From contig CM060131.1 in the NCBI GenBank assembly GCA_030522415.1, positions 6,745,203 to 6,809,202 on the forward strand: a stretch of 64,000 bases of DNA, read 5' to 3'. This document shows positions 21,807-32,735 of this stretch, piece by piece. Position numbers and translations under genes: made by a program. Origin of the DNA: Channallabes apus. Its lineage: Eukaryota > Chordata > Actinopteri > Siluriformes > Clariidae. Numbering within the stretch: position 1 is the stretch's first letter; every line of letters begins with the position of its first letter. Under the pieces are notes generated by a model. The model was not told where the DNA came from, ran no database searches, and saw nothing but the letters and a program-made list of their open reading frames with translations.

Positions 21807-24017
21807 CAGCACATCTCACCACTGTCTTACAGCTCTCATACATGTCCTGCACCACTCTAACATACTTCTCTGCCACTCCAGACTTCCTCATACAACACCA
21901 CAGCTCCTCTCTCGGCACCCTGTCGTACGCTTTCTCTAAATCTACAAAGACACAATGCAACTCTTTATTACCTTCTCTGTACTTCTCCATCAGCATCCTC
22001 AAAGCAAATACTCCATCTGATGTACTCTTTCTAGGCATAAAACCATATTGCTGCTCACAAATTCTCACCTCTGCCCTTAACCTAACTTCCAATACTCTTT
22101 CCCACAGCTTCATTGTATGGCTCATTAGCTTTATACCTCTGTAATTGCCACAGCACTGCACATCTCCCTTGTTCTTAAAAATCGGCACCAATACACTTCT
22201 CCTCCATTCCTCTGGAATCCTCTCACTCTCCAAGATCTCGTTAAACAAACTAGTCAGAAACTCTACTGCCATCTCTCCTAAGCACTTCCATACCTCCACA
22301 GGTATGTCATCAGGACCAACAGCCTTTCCACTCTTCATCCTCTTCAACGCCCTTCTCATCTCACTTTAACTAATATTTGCTACTTCCTGCTCCACAACAG
22401 TCACCTCTTCTACTCTTTGTTCTCTTTCGTTTTCCTCATTCATCAACTCCTCAAAGTACTCCTTCCATCTTCCCATCACTCTCCTGGCATCTGTCAGTAC
22501 ATTTCCATCTCTATCTTTAATCACTCTAACCTGCTGCACATCCTTCCCATCTCTATCTCTTTGCCTCACCAACCTGTACAGATCCACCTCACCCTCCTTA
22601 CTGTCCAGCCTAGCATACAAGTCCTCATATGCTCTTTGTTTGGCCTTTGCCACTTCTACCTTCACCTTACGGTGCATCTCCCTGTACTCCTGTCTACTCT
22701 CTTCAGTTCTCTCAGAGTCCCACTTCTTCCTAGCTAGCCTCTTTCCCTGTATACACTCCTGTACTTCCTCATTCCACCAGCAAGTCTCCTTGTCTCCTTT
22801 TCCCTTACCTGATGATACACCAAGTATCCTCTTACCTGTCTCCCTGATCACATTGGCTGTATTTGTCCAATCAACTGAAAGCACCTCCTGACCACCCATA
22901 GCTTGTCTCAACTCCTCCCTAAAGACTACACAACATTCTTCCTTTCTCAGCTTCCACCACTTTGTCCTCTGCTCTGCCTTTGTCCTCTTCACCTTCCTCA
23001 CCACCAGGGTTATTTTACACACCACCATTCTGTGTTGTCTGGCTACACTCTCCCCTACTAACAATTTGCAGTCACTAATCTCTTTCAGATTACAACGTCG
23101 ACACAAGATGTAGTCCACCTGAGTGCTTCTGCCTCCGCTCTTATATGTCGCCCTATGTTCCTGCCTCTTCTGGAAGAAAGTATTTACTACTGCCATTTCC
23201 ATCCTCTTTGCAAAGTCCACCACCATCTGTCCTTCTACATTCCTGTCCTGAAGACCAAACCTGCCCATCACATTTTCATCACCTCTGTTCCCTTCCCCAA
23301 CATGTCCATTGAAGTCTGCACCAATCACCACTCTCTCACCTCTGGGGATGCTCTGCATCACTTCATCTAACTCACTTCAGAATTTCTCCTTCTCTTCTAA
23401 CACACATCCTACCTGTGGAGCATAACCACTAACAACATTGAATATCACACCATCAATTTCCAGCTTCAGACGCATCACGTTATCTGATACTCTCTTCACC
23501 TCTAGGACATTCCTTACAAACTCCTCTTTCAGAATAACTCATACTCCATTTCTTTTCCTATCCACACCATGGTAAAACAATCCTAAGCTTCTAGCTTTGT
23601 TACCTTTCCACCTGGTCTCCTGGACACACAGTATATCTACCTTCCTCCTCTGCATCATATCAACCAACTCTCTTCCCTTCCCTGTCATGGTCCCAACATT
23701 CAAGGTCCCTACTTTCACTCCTAAACTCTTGCCTTTCCTCTTCTCTCTCTGCTTTCGAACACGCCTTCCTCCTCTCCTGCTTCGACCAACAGTAGCCCAA
23801 TTTCCACCGGCACCCTGTAAGTCAACAGCACCAGTGGCGGTCGTTGTTAACCCGGGCCGCGACTGATCCGGTATGGAAATGATATTACTGATTCGCATCA
23901 TTAATTTGGCAAATGTTTTATGTCGGATGCCCTTCCTGACACAACCCTCTGCATTTATCCAGACTTGGGACTGGCACAGGAAGACACTGGATTGCGCCCC
24001 CCCCCCATGGTTGCATT
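21807..24017 (-). pseudogene. RTE LINE, 5' half: endonuclease and RT
   Basis: 5' part of the same retrotransposon, read right to left. At 23901-23539 is the start of the apurinic-like endonuclease (GTLNVGTMTGKGREL, ILCVQETRWKG). At 23361-22366 are the remaining endonuclease (VIGADFNGHVGEGNRGD, STQVDYILCRR) and the linker. At 22359-21807 is reverse transcriptase ([39 protein letters not shown]). Stops and frameshifts near 23540, 23370 and 22362 inactivate it. Together with 16149-17060 the LINE is about 3.1 kb, close to full length. The 5' end meets the 20-bp target duplication at 24018. Confidence 0.9.
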
Positions 24018-24037
24018 AGGTACTGAATATCAATTCT

Positions 24038-26068
24038 GATCTTGAAACTCTGTACTGTATATATGTCTGTAATTATGCTTTACATCAGGGAAGAATAAAA
24101 AAAAAAAATGTAATGTTACATGGAAGGATGGTTCTGTCTATGTGCCATCTGGCACATCGGGCAATGGATATACAACTCCTGTTTCTGTGGCAGTAACTTA
24201 CAGCAATGGGTTTCTGCTTGAGGCCATATTGCATCTGAGGACTTGGAGGATGAAGAATCTTGCTCAAGGGTTCAACAGTAAGAAGCACAAACAAACACAC
24301 ACACCCACACAAAATATCCTATGTAATTCCTCTGTTAGATTTCTGTACCAGTATATACAATGTTTGTCTTGAATACCATTGCGTAATTTGCCCCAATTTA
24401 TTACAACCATTTATGGATACATTTGTCCATGAAGAAACACATGTTTGTGTCCCTGCCCCCTGACTAAGATTTGCTAAGTGGTCTTCCAGAAAGAGAGGTG
24501 AATCCTGAAGTTATCACTCATCTTTTAATCAGGAAGTAAAGGGACTTGATAATTTGTATACAGCTCACTGTAAGAATGAAAGCATGCAACCACATATTAT
24601 GAGCACTATTCACAAATAAATTTTAATGAAGTAATAATGTAATAGATATATTACAAGCAAAAGCCTTTTTTTATATTAGCTTCTTAAATATATTGTGTAA
24701 GTATATAGATAAGTATTCAGAATGTAGAAACATTAGATTAGATTAGATTAAACTTTATTGTCATTGTGCAAAGTACATGTACAGAGTCAATTAAATAATT
24801 AAATAAAGAAGAGTGAATAGTGAATGATTGGGGTGAGCGGTATCTTTGGTAATGCCTTTGATATTCACCACGCTCTGAAAAAAATAGTACCCAACAAGTT
24901 TTCGTCAAACTCAATCTTGACGAAAGCTTGATAAAACCCGTCAATCTTGACAGGTTTTATTGCCCACTTAAGTGCTTTTTTATGATCTTTTAGTTGAACT
25001 TTGGATGAACTTTAGGACCTGGAGGTTCGATAAAAAGGGGGGGGGGGGGGTTAGGATGCTTATCCATTAGACATCGCTTCATTCATTTATTTATTTATTT
25101 CATTTAACTTATTTCTTTCATTTATATATGTATTTATTCATTTATATACGTATTTATTTAATTTATTTATTGTAAGAATTTGTTCAGTGTGTTTTTGTTT
25201 TATTTGAAAAATATGCTTGGTGAGGGGACATATTTCAATGTGTTTGTGCTTAACTATTAAGACAGGAAGAATGTATTTATTACCAAGGGGCGAACAGTGA
25301 AACATTTAGTCACTTTTTAAAAACTTGGAGCGCTTTGAATGATTGAGGACTACCGAACTTGTTAGTTTTAAGTTACTTTTAAAGAGAAGAAGAATAAACG
25401 TTACCAGAGGGCGAGAGCCCCGAGTCGTTGAAGAAGAAGAAGTAAAATGGTCTCGATGATATGACTAAAAACGGTGTTGTTGCACGCATACCCTCGAGAA
25501 AAAATACAAGAGACAAAAGCAAGGTCCACGCATGAGCCTGTCCAATGTTAGATGCGCGTAGCGCATGAAGAGAGTTCTCGTCTGGTGCGGAATGCGCGCT
25601 GAGTTTGAGTTTGTGAAAGGGGAATCAAACGGGTTCCCTCCCAGGCGTTGTGATTGGTCGGATCTGCGCGTGGCGAAACCCCGCCTCCTCCTCTTCAGCT
25701 TAGTCGTAAAAGGTGTTTATTTTTTAGAGTGCTCATCTAAATCTTTTGTTTTATCCACATTTTTTAGGTAGGACTGTGCCTATTTTGTCTTTTAAAACGT
25801 TCCCTAAGACTAGAGCTGGGGTGACCGTGTGTAGTGAAAACAAAAGCTGCTCCGTGAATCATCAGTTCACTGTGTGCCATGATCATTTTGTTAGGAATTA
25901 TAAATAATGCTTAACTGATCCAACAGATCGGTTAAAAGTCTAGCTGGTTTTACATGCTTATATATATACGAGCGTTAAAAACCTGGTCCTATACTTTTCT
26001 TGAAAATAATAAATCTGTTTTCTGGTTGTCATAGCAGGCCTTGTAATGGCACAGGGATGTTAGTTAAG
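24038..26068. other. Intergenic stretch with small repeats
   Basis: Contains an open frame of unknown meaning (24142-24372, probably an eroded SINE ending CTTGCTCAAGGGTTCAACAGT), a retroposon tail at 24731-24790, a small hairpin at 24933-24962, a G13 run near 25038-25050 and TTTA-rich DNA at 25080-25170. A CpG-rich, CCAAT-bearing patch at 25555-25700 could be a promoter fragment. No gene is recognised. Confidence 0.4.
24731..24800 (-). repeat. Retroposon 3' end with TCTAA tail
   Basis: On minus it reads ...CACAATGACAATAAAGTT then (TAATC)n, a common fish non-LTR 3' terminus. The 5' part is lost. Confidence 0.5.
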
Positions 26069-26073
26069 ATCAG

Positions 26074-26433
26074 TGTCAGGAACTAACCCGGGATGACCAG
26101 AAAGGCGATAGCTTTAGCAGTTAGCCCTGTAGCGTGAATGGTAAACCCAAACGCGGATGGACACGAGCGGGCAGGATAATCACGCGATTTACTATAAGGA
26201 CTCTCACAGTGAATGAGCAAAGGAAAGACACAATCTAACTCTAGTCCTATAAACACACACTCAGTCTGAAAGTAAAGCCAAGAAAGTGAGTACTCACATG
26301 ATTCCGAAAAAGCCTGGGCATAACTCAATGACAGAGCGATGTGCGGCGCCATCTTGTTTCCTTTTATGCTTTCAGGTTTGCGACCGTCTTACTTCCGGGT
26401 CCTAATGCCGGTCACGGCTGAGTGCGCATGACA
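26074..26433 (-). mobile_element. Solo LTR, gypsy-like, 360 bp
   Basis: TGTCATGCGC...TTCCTGACA on minus, flanked by a perfect 5-bp duplication ATCAG (26069-26073 and 26434-26438). A CATAAAAGG box lies near 26362-26370. It ends like the gypsy LTR at 13796. Its single frame (26083-26352) is not expected to be coding. Confidence 0.85.
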
Positions 26434-26534
26434 ATCAGATTAGGATGTAATAAAAGTTTGACCAGATATTTTCATGGGGAGATGGGGCTAATGTTTAATA
26501 GAAATGTTTAGAAAATGTTGAAGCCAAGGGCGGG

Positions 26535-26535
26535 T

Positions 26536-26578
<43 letters not shown>
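26535..26578 (+). repeat. GT microsatellite
   Basis: (TG)n of about 20 units. Confidence 0.85.
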
Positions 26579-26579
<1 letters not shown>

Positions 26580-26799
26580 ACGTTCATGCATGTGTAGCAG
26601 ATATTATATTTACATTTAATTTCACTCAAAATTTGGTTTTCACTCAAGTCTTTTTGGTTATTATTTCTTTCGTATTTTTGATTTTTTACACTCTGGAAAT
26701 AATTTTATTGCTAATTTACTTTAATCTTATTGTTTTGCACTAGTGTTAAAATATTTGGTTATGCTTTTGACTGCTAAAAAATTGGACACGGCCCCTTTA

Positions 26800-26868
26800 A
26801 GAGTTACCGCTTCTTCCGGTTTCGGCTGCTCTCCTTCAGTTCGCGCGGTAAGCGTAGCTGGAGAGAGG
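26800..26868 (+). promoter_or_regulatory. Possible TATA-less promoter and untranslated first exon
   Basis: CTTCCGGTTTCGG (ETS-like) followed by CTCTCCTTCAG and a GAGAG|GTGAGT donor at 26869 resembles a housekeeping-type first exon. No downstream exon is found in the window, so it may be an orphan or belong to a distant gene. Confidence 0.25.
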
Positions 26869-27117
26869 TGAGTTCTGACGGAGCTCTAGCTTAAAAAATA
26901 AATTTAAAAAAAGGTTTAGTTAAAGTTGGTTTATTGCGAGTAAGATGTATTTTTGTGATAAAAATGCAGTTTAATTGGAAGGAAGCACAAATAAAGGTTG
27001 TTTAACACATGTTTTTTTGGAAGTGACACTATGTATGGTATTTGAACTCCATGGCTAAAATTATCTATTTTTACTCACAGGTTAGTTATAAGCAAACATT
27101 AAGTTTTTTTATTCATT

Positions 27118-28419
27118 CATTCATTCATTCATTTTCTATACCGCTTAATCCTGTGTTCAGGGTCGCGGGGGACCTGGAGCCTATCCCAGGAGACTTCGGG
27201 CACTAGGCAGGGTACACCCTGGACAGGGTGCCAATCCATCGCAGGGCCCACACACATACACACACTCACACACTACGGGCAATTTAGGAACGCCAATTAG
27301 CCTAATCTGCATGTCTTTGGACTGTGGGAGGAAACCGGAGTCTTCTTCTTCTTTGTCTTTCGGCTGTTCCCTTTCAGGTGTCGCCACAGTGAATCATCTG
27401 CCTCCATCTAACCCTATCCTCTACATCCTCTTCTCTCACACCAACTAACTTCATGTCCTCTCTCACTGCATCCATAAATCTCCTCTTTGGTCTTCCTCTA
27501 GACCTCCTGCCTGGCAGTTCCAACCTCAGTATCCTTCTACCGATATATTCACCATCTCTCCTCTGAACATGTCCAAACCACCTCAATCTGGCCTCTCTGA
27601 CTTTATCTCCAAAACATCTAACATGGGTTGTCCCTCTGATGAACTCATTCTTGATCCTATCCATCCTTGTCACTCCCAAAGAGAACCTCAACATCTTCAG
27701 CTCTGCTACCTCTAGCTCTGCCTCCTGTCTTTTCTTCAGTGCCACTGTCTCTAAGCCGTAGAGCATTGCTGGTCTCACCACTGTCCTGTACACCTTTCCT
27801 TTCATTCTCGCTGATACTCTTTTATCGCACAACACACCTGACACTTTTCTCCACCCATTCCAACCTGCCTGTACTCGTCTCTTCACCTCCTTTGAACACT
27901 CTCCGTTGCTCTCGACCGTTGACCCTAACTACTTAAAATCCTGCACCTTCTTTACCTCTGCTCCCTGTAGCCTCACTGTTCCTCTTGGGTCCCTCTCATT
28001 CACACACATGTATTCCATCTTGCTGCAGCTAACCTTCATTCCTCTGCTTTCCAGAGTGTACCTCCACCTCTCCAAATTTTCCTCCACCTCTTCCCTGCTC
28101 TCGCTACAAAGCACAATGTCATCTGCAAACATCATAGTCCATGGAGACTCCTGTCTAACTTCATCTGTCATCCTGTCCATCACTAGAGCAAACAATAAGG
28201 GGCTTAGAGCCGATCCTTGATGCAGACCCACCTCCACCTTGAACTCTTCTGTCACACCTACAGCACATCTTACCACTGTCTTACAGCTCTCATACATGTC
28301 CTGCACCACTCTAACATACTTCTCTGCCACTCCAGACTTCCTCATACAACACCACAGCTCCTCTCTCGGCACCCTGGGAGGAAACCGGAGTACCCGGAGG
28401 AAACCCACCAAGCACGGGG
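27118..28419 (-). mobile_element. L2-tailed retroposon split by an RTE LINE
   Basis: Reverse copy of the 11295 repeat, with a 16-bp duplication AGTTTTTTTATTCATT at 27102-27117 and 28420-28435. It is interrupted between 27340 and 28391 by a younger LINE. Confidence 0.85.
27341..28374 (-). pseudogene. 5'-truncated RTE LINE copy
   Basis: Inserted into the retroposon with a 16-bp duplication TGGGAGGAAACCGGAG (27325-27340 and 28375-28390). It carries only the reverse transcriptase end: VPREELW at its 5' edge, then GLHQGSALSP and FADDIVLC (frame 27929-28374), then the C-terminal region in frame 27374-27886. A stop near 27930 breaks the join. It is close in sequence to the copy at 16149-24017. Confidence 0.9.
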
Positions 28420-28649
28420 AGTTTTTTTATTCATTTGGTTTTTAATTCATAATAATAATAATAATAATAAAAGAGTGGCTTGTGGAATATTTGTTGTCCG
28501 ATCTTGTTCAATTCACAACACAGCGCAGAGTTTGGGACAAACCGATCACACATGGGTTTGTATTAATATCTCTGTAGGGAAACATTCACACAGGGCAGGG
28601 GTAGGAATAACCCCTTACAGTTTTAATTTAATGTTTCACTAGACCCTAA

Positions 28650-28951
28650 CAACATATAAGTTGAGTTAGCTCTGAATGCTCTCAAAATAACCGGTAATGT
28701 GAGTTACACAAAGTATTTTCTTCAAAATCTTAACAAAAACTGATCTGAAGTAAACAGATCAGTAAATGTTCTTGGGTTGTTCTTGAGGGTTTGAGTCTTT
28801 TTTTCTGTCACTAAACCTTCACCCTGGAAAGTTTGGTTAGCTGCCATTGCTAGGTGTAAATATAATGTCATTTTAGAAACTTTTCAGAAAACTCTTACAA
28901 AAACATCTGAGGTAAAAGTTGTTTTTCTTCTAAGTTTGGTCTTCCATTACA
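28650..28951 (+). repeat. Partial unit of the ~410-bp tandem repeat
   Basis: Shares CTGTCACTAAACCTTCA and TTTGGTCTTCCATTAC with 33000-33150. It is the left neighbour of the RLE LINE insertion. Confidence 0.6.
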
Positions 28952-31900
28952 GTTATTGTTATAAGAAACACCTTCGTGGTGCAGCTTGGACACATCCTCA
29001 GTGATGAACCCAGGGTCACGGGGTGTTTCGGGTCTTTGATCATCAGACACCCTCACCTGAGCGACCCAGCCGGGGATGATCAAACCCCGACTTGTGTCCA
29101 AGCAGCGCACTAAGCCATGCGTCGCCCCTTTTGATCCACAGCCACTAGAGGCTTTCTCCGCTGCCTCGCAGATGTTTCTGGTGGCTTTCCTTTCTTGAGC
29201 ACCTTTGATTCCAAGCAGCCTGAGTGCTCGGTGCAAGCTCTGTCCTGGGAATCCTCTGCAGCCAACCTCAATTGGCTCACAGCGAGCCCTCCACCCCTTC
29301 CACCTGCAGTCCTCCACCAGTTCCAGATACTTCGCCTTTTTCCGCTCAAAAGCTTCCTCAATCCGGTCTTCCCAGGGGACTGTGAGTTCCAGTAGCACCA
29401 CTTGCTTTGTACTCTCCGATGTTAGGACCATGTCTGGTCTGAGTGTTGTGCTGGTAATGTGGTCTGGAAACTTCAGATGCCTCCCCAGGTCCACCTTCAG
29501 CTGCCAGTCACCTGCTGTAGATAGCAGACCAGCTGGGACCTTTGGCTGTGACTGAGGCTTCTCCCCAGCCCTGACGAAAACAATATTTGGTCTTACTCGG
29601 GGCTGATGCTTGCTTTGCTGGATTCCGGTACAGATGGTGTCAGCTACTGCCTTCAGCACCTGGTCGTGGCGCCATCGGTACCTCCCCTCTCCCAGTGCTT
29701 TCGGGCAGCAGCTCAAGATGTGCTCCAGCGACCCTCTTGCAGGGCACAAAGGACAAGATGGTGCTTCCACTAGCCCCCAGCAATGGAAATTGGCTGGGCT
29801 CGGTAGGACATCATACACTGACTGGATCAGAAACTTGAGTCTTGCTGGCTCTGACCTCCAAAGTTCTGTCCAGGTGATTTTCCGAGTCTGTGCATGTTCC
29901 CAATTGGTCCACGCTCCCTGCTGACGCATAGCCACCATTTTACTACGCCGCTCCTCTTCCACCTCTGCTCTGACCTCACCCTGAATCATCTGCCGTCTGT
30001 CCCTCCCCTGCGCTCTGTCATAGCGCGGCATATTATGACAGCCAAGTCCTGCTCGCCCAATTGCCACAGACCCTACTAGCACACCATGCCGCAACCTTGC
30101 CTCTGCCCGCTGGACTGCCTCCTGCGCCCTCCACTTCCTTCCAGTCCTGACCTCTATGCCTGCAGAGGAGACTCTGGTGTCGGATGAGTCTCTGTACAGT
30201 AATACCTCCCTAGCTCCTGTTACTTTGAATTCCTCTGTAAGGCCTGAGAACGGGAGCTGGAGTTTGTTGGTGTGCCCATACAGGGCAATGCAGCTCAGGC
30301 TCTTCGGCAGGCCCAGCCACCTGCGCAGGAACTGGCTGATGCTTCTCTCCAGGGTCTCCACCGTTGTTATTGGGACCTGGTACATCAATAGTGGCCACAA
30401 AAGCCTTGGCAGAATGCCATGCTGATATATCCAGGCTTTAAATTTCCCGGGAAGGCCTGCCCTGTCCACTGCTTCAAGCCAGGTTTTCAGCTCTGCGTGC
30501 ATAGCCTGGATTGCTACTGTGTCTTTCAAAGTCACGTCAAAGAGCTTCCCCAAGCTTTTCACCGGCTTCTCCGTCAATGACGGTATCTGGAGACCATTCA
30601 TGTAGAAGCGAAATTTGTCCTCAACTCTCCCCTTCCTCAACACAAGGGACCGGCATTTCGCTGGCTTGAATGTCATTCTCGCCCAAGATGTTAACCTTTC
30701 CAGACCTTTAAGGAGCCAGCGACACCCTGGCACTGATGTTGCTGTGACTGTTAAGTCATCCATAAAGGCTCTGATTGGTGGTTGGCGGGTGCCAGATCTG
30801 GAGAGAGGCCCTCTGCATTCCACTTCTGCCGCCTTGACAAGCATGGTCATCGCTAGAGCAAACAGCGTCACTGATATGGTACAACCAGTGATGATGCCTT
30901 TTTCTAGGCGGTGCCATGCTGATGTTATAGATCCAGATGTAAATCTCATACTAAAACTACTGTAATAGTCCTGTATGAGATCTGTGATCTTCTGCGGAAC
31001 ATAGTGCATCGTCAAGGCTTTTGTCACCAGCTTGTGAGGAATTGATCCGTAGGCATTTGCCAGATCCAACCATATGACTGACAAATCTCCTCGGTTCTCT
31101 CTAGCCTCTCGGATCAGCTGGGTTACCACTCCAGTGTGTTCAACGCAGCCTGGGAAGCCTGGAACCCCTCCCTTCTGTACGCTAGTATCAATGTAGGAAT
31201 TCCTCAGGAGGAAATCGGTCATGCGATTGGCCAGAATCTTGAAGAATATCTTGCCCTCTACGCTAAGCAGTGAGATGGTACGGAACTGCGAGATGTCACT
31301 TGCGTTCTCCTCCTTTGGTATCCAGACACCTTCGGCATACCTCCACTGCTTGGCTACCCTGCCTCTCCGCCATACTACCCTCATGATTCTCCACAGCCTC
31401 TGCAGAAGTCTTGGGCAATGCTTATACACTTTGTATGGCACGCCGCTCGGGCCTGGTGCTGCACTGGACCGTGCAGCCCTGACCGTATTTCTGACCTCTG
31501 CCAGCGTTGGCTCTTTGATGTTGAATTGGCTGGATGGTAGTGGTGGTGAAATTAGTTCTCTGCAGGGGCCCAGGTCTTCCTCCCTCTGCCGGTCGCTGTA
31601 TGTTTCAGAGAGATGGCGGTTGATGTCATCTTCTAGGCAAATGAGGGTTCCACTCCGCTTCTGCCCAAGCAGCTTCTTTGTAAACCCGAAAGGGTTGGCT
31701 ATGAAGGCAGTGCGCTTGCAGGCCCTCTCTCTACCCTTCCTCCTGTGCCACTCTGCACGACGTAGGGAGATGAGCTTTTTCCTGAGGATGACCCTGAGCT
31801 CAGCCAGGGCGGGCTTTTCTTCCTCGCTCGCCTTCTTAAAACGTTGTTTCAGGGACTTCAAGTCTCTCCTGAGTGTGATGATCTTATTCTCTCGCCTGTT

Positions 31901-32350
31901 GGGTCTAGCTGTAGTTTTGGCCTTTGGCTGTTTGATACCAAACCGCTCAGCACCGATGCAGATGATGAAGGTGCATATCGTTTGGAGCTGCTGATCCACA
32001 CTCCCTTTTGATGATGTTTCCAAGGCACCATTTACATCTTCGTCGAACTGGCTCCACTCAATCTCCTTGTGTGCCGCTGGCCACAAGACCCTGCGATGTT
32101 CAGATGGATTGTTGGGTGGAGCACGCTGAGCTTGGAGGTTCTGAACACTGTGGGTTGACTCCGGGTCCTGCTCCTCCTCCGTCTCACCAGGGGCCTTGCT
32201 ATGCACTGCCTCTGTGCGTTGCTCAGCTTGCTCCCTCCTCATACAGCCCATCTTCGTCTGATGGATCTTCAGGCCTTTCAGGTTCTTGCAGCTTTTGCCA
32301 CACATACAAGATACTCTCATCGTCGTTAATCCATTGCTCATTTCCTGCAC
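28895..32350 (-). CDS. RLE LINE polyprotein (zinc finger-RT-RLE)
   Basis: Open for 1151 codons from a GTG at 32350; the first ATG is at 32341. Counting from the GTG: a Cys/His finger (C15, C17, C21, H30, C36), a basic linker, then reverse transcriptase with WLDLANAYGS (Asp429), KGIITGCTISV and FMDDL (Asp531/532). Next come a thumb and a C-terminal CPLC...H...CC knuckle (866-882). A PD-(D/E)xK-type endonuclease follows: PD973, LELTVPWE (Glu988) and the ERKKAKY helix. All key residues look intact. Two flaws: in-family reading continues upstream only after a frameshift near 32360-32390, and near codon 1069 (about 29146) a one-base deletion sends the frame through the terminal repeat into flanking DNA, so the last ~82 residues are not native. 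Confidence 0.85.
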   Translation of the reverse strand: MQEMSNGLTTMRVSCMCGKSCKNLKGLKIHQTKMGCMRREQAEQRTEAVHSKAPGETEEEQDPESTHSVQNLQAQRAPPNNPSEHRRVLWPAAHKEIEWSQFDEDVNGALETSSKGSVDQQLQTICTFIICIGAERFGIKQPKAKTTARPNRRENKIITLRRDLKSLKQRFKKASEEEKPALAELRVILRKKLISLRRAEWHRRKGRERACKRTAFIANPFGFTKKLLGQKRSGTLICLEDDINRHLSETYSDRQREEDLGPCRELISPPLPSSQFNIKEPTLAEVRNTVRAARSSAAPGPSGVPYKVYKHCPRLLQRLWRIMRVVWRRGRVAKQWRYAEGVWIPKEENASDISQFRTISLLSVEGKIFFKILANRMTDFLLRNSYIDTSVQKGGVPGFPGCVEHTGVVTQLIREARENRGDLSVIWLDLANAYGSIPHKLVTKALTMHYVPQKITDLIQDYYSSFSMRFTSGSITSAWHRLEKGIITGCTISVTLFALAMTMLVKAAEVECRGPLSRSGTRQPPIRAFMDDLTVTATSVPGCRWLLKGLERLTSWARMTFKPAKCRSLVLRKGRVEDKFRFYMNGLQIPSLTEKPVKSLGKLFDVTLKDTVAIQAMHAELKTWLEAVDRAGLPGKFKAWIYQHGILPRLLWPLLMYQVPITTVETLERSISQFLRRWLGLPKSLSCIALYGHTNKLQLPFSGLTEEFKVTGAREVLLYRDSSDTRVSSAGIEVRTGRKWRAQEAVQRAEARLRHGVLVGSVAIGRAGLGCHNMPRYDRAQGRDRRQMIQGEVRAEVEEERRSKMVAMRQQGAWTNWEHAQTRKITWTELWRSEPARLKFLIQSVYDVLPSPANFHCWGLVEAPSCPLCPARGSLEHILSCCPKALGEGRYRWRHDQVLKAVADTICTGIQQSKHQPRVRPNIVFVRAGEKPQSQPKVPAGLLSTAGDWQLKVDLGRHLKFPDHITSTTLRPDMVLTSESTKQVVLLELTVPWEDRIEEAFERKKAKYLELVEDCRWKGWRARCEPIEVGCRGFPGQSLHRALRLLGIKGAQERKATRNICEAAEKASSGCGSKGATHGLVRCLDTSRGLIIPGWVAQVRVSDDQRPETPRDPGFITEDVSKLHHEGVSYNNNCNGRPNLEEKQLLPQMFL
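28958..29087 (-). repeat. 130-bp terminal direct repeat, 3' copy
   Basis: Identical by eye to 32597-32726. It contains the end of the LINE reading frame and its 3' untranslated region, ending GTGTTTCTTATAAC on minus. Confidence 0.9.
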
Positions 32351-32577
32351 CAGAAGGTCCGTCCATTTGGGGTGCTCATCCTCCCCCCCTCTCGGGCACC
32401 CCTGGGGGTATATTTCATTAGGGCTTTCTGTAGCTTAGTTGGGTGCTCCCTCACGGGAGCTGCAGCTTGGGGTGCTAACCCTCGCTGCCCCGATTGCCGT
32501 CTCTCCGAGCTGTCCACTGTCTCTCCAGCCGTTACTACACTATTCGTAGTCATCATCCAGCCTTTCCTGGATGTCAC
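32338..32577 (-). pseudogene. Displaced N-terminal piece of the RLE LINE protein
   Basis: A 79-codon frame directly upstream that reads like the natural leader (ends KLQKALMKYTPRG, then goes out of register). The frame feeding the main ORF opens just after (NIPPGVPERGEDEHPKWTD), so the two are joined by a one-base shift in the C/G runs around 32390-32410. Confidence 0.55.
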
Positions 32578-32596
32578 TGGCTATGCCAGAAGAACA

Positions 32597-32726
32597 GTTA
32601 TAAGAAACACCTTCGTGGTGCAGCTTGGACACATCCTCAGTGATGAACCCAGGGTCACGGGGTGTTTCGGGTCTTTGATCATCAGACACCCTCACCTGAG
32701 CGACCCAGCCGGGGATGATCAAACCC
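32597..32726 (-). repeat. 130-bp terminal direct repeat, 5' copy
   Basis: Same sequence placed before the LINE leader. This is what a head-to-tail junction with a truncated upstream copy would give. Confidence 0.9.
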
Positions 32727-32735
32727 AATATGATA

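Larger units (their letters stand above)
28952..32733 (-). mobile_element. RLE-bearing LINE with 130-bp terminal direct repeats
   Basis: Non-LTR retrotransposon of the R2/NeSL/Hero-like group (restriction-like endonuclease). It is inserted in a tandem repeat: left flank CCATTACA, right flank TACAATATTTC. The uninterrupted unit at 33140-33155 reads CCATTACAATATTTC, so only about 4 bp (TACA) is duplicated. Both ends carry the same perfect 130-bp sequence (28958-29087 and 32597-32726). The clade within the group is not certain. Confidence 0.8.

Noticed and set aside
22417..22891. Plus-strand open frames opposite the RTE LINE
   Set aside because: They mirror the coding strand's codon bias; the minus strand carries the recognisable endonuclease and RT motifs.
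24142..24372. 76-codon frame as a possible host exon
   Set aside because: Runs into text like a SINE tail and CA repeat; no splice sites or known motif.
24933..24962. Hairpin ATAAAACC...GGTTTTAT as a terminator or RNA element
   Set aside because: Short stem in AT-rich vertebrate DNA; no associated transcript or family.
25555..25771. 68-codon frame in a CpG-rich patch
   Set aside because: Promoter-like composition only; no homology or splice continuation seen.
31221..31994. 257-codon open frame on plus strand
   Set aside because: Antisense shadow of the RLE LINE coding region; no motif and no start context.
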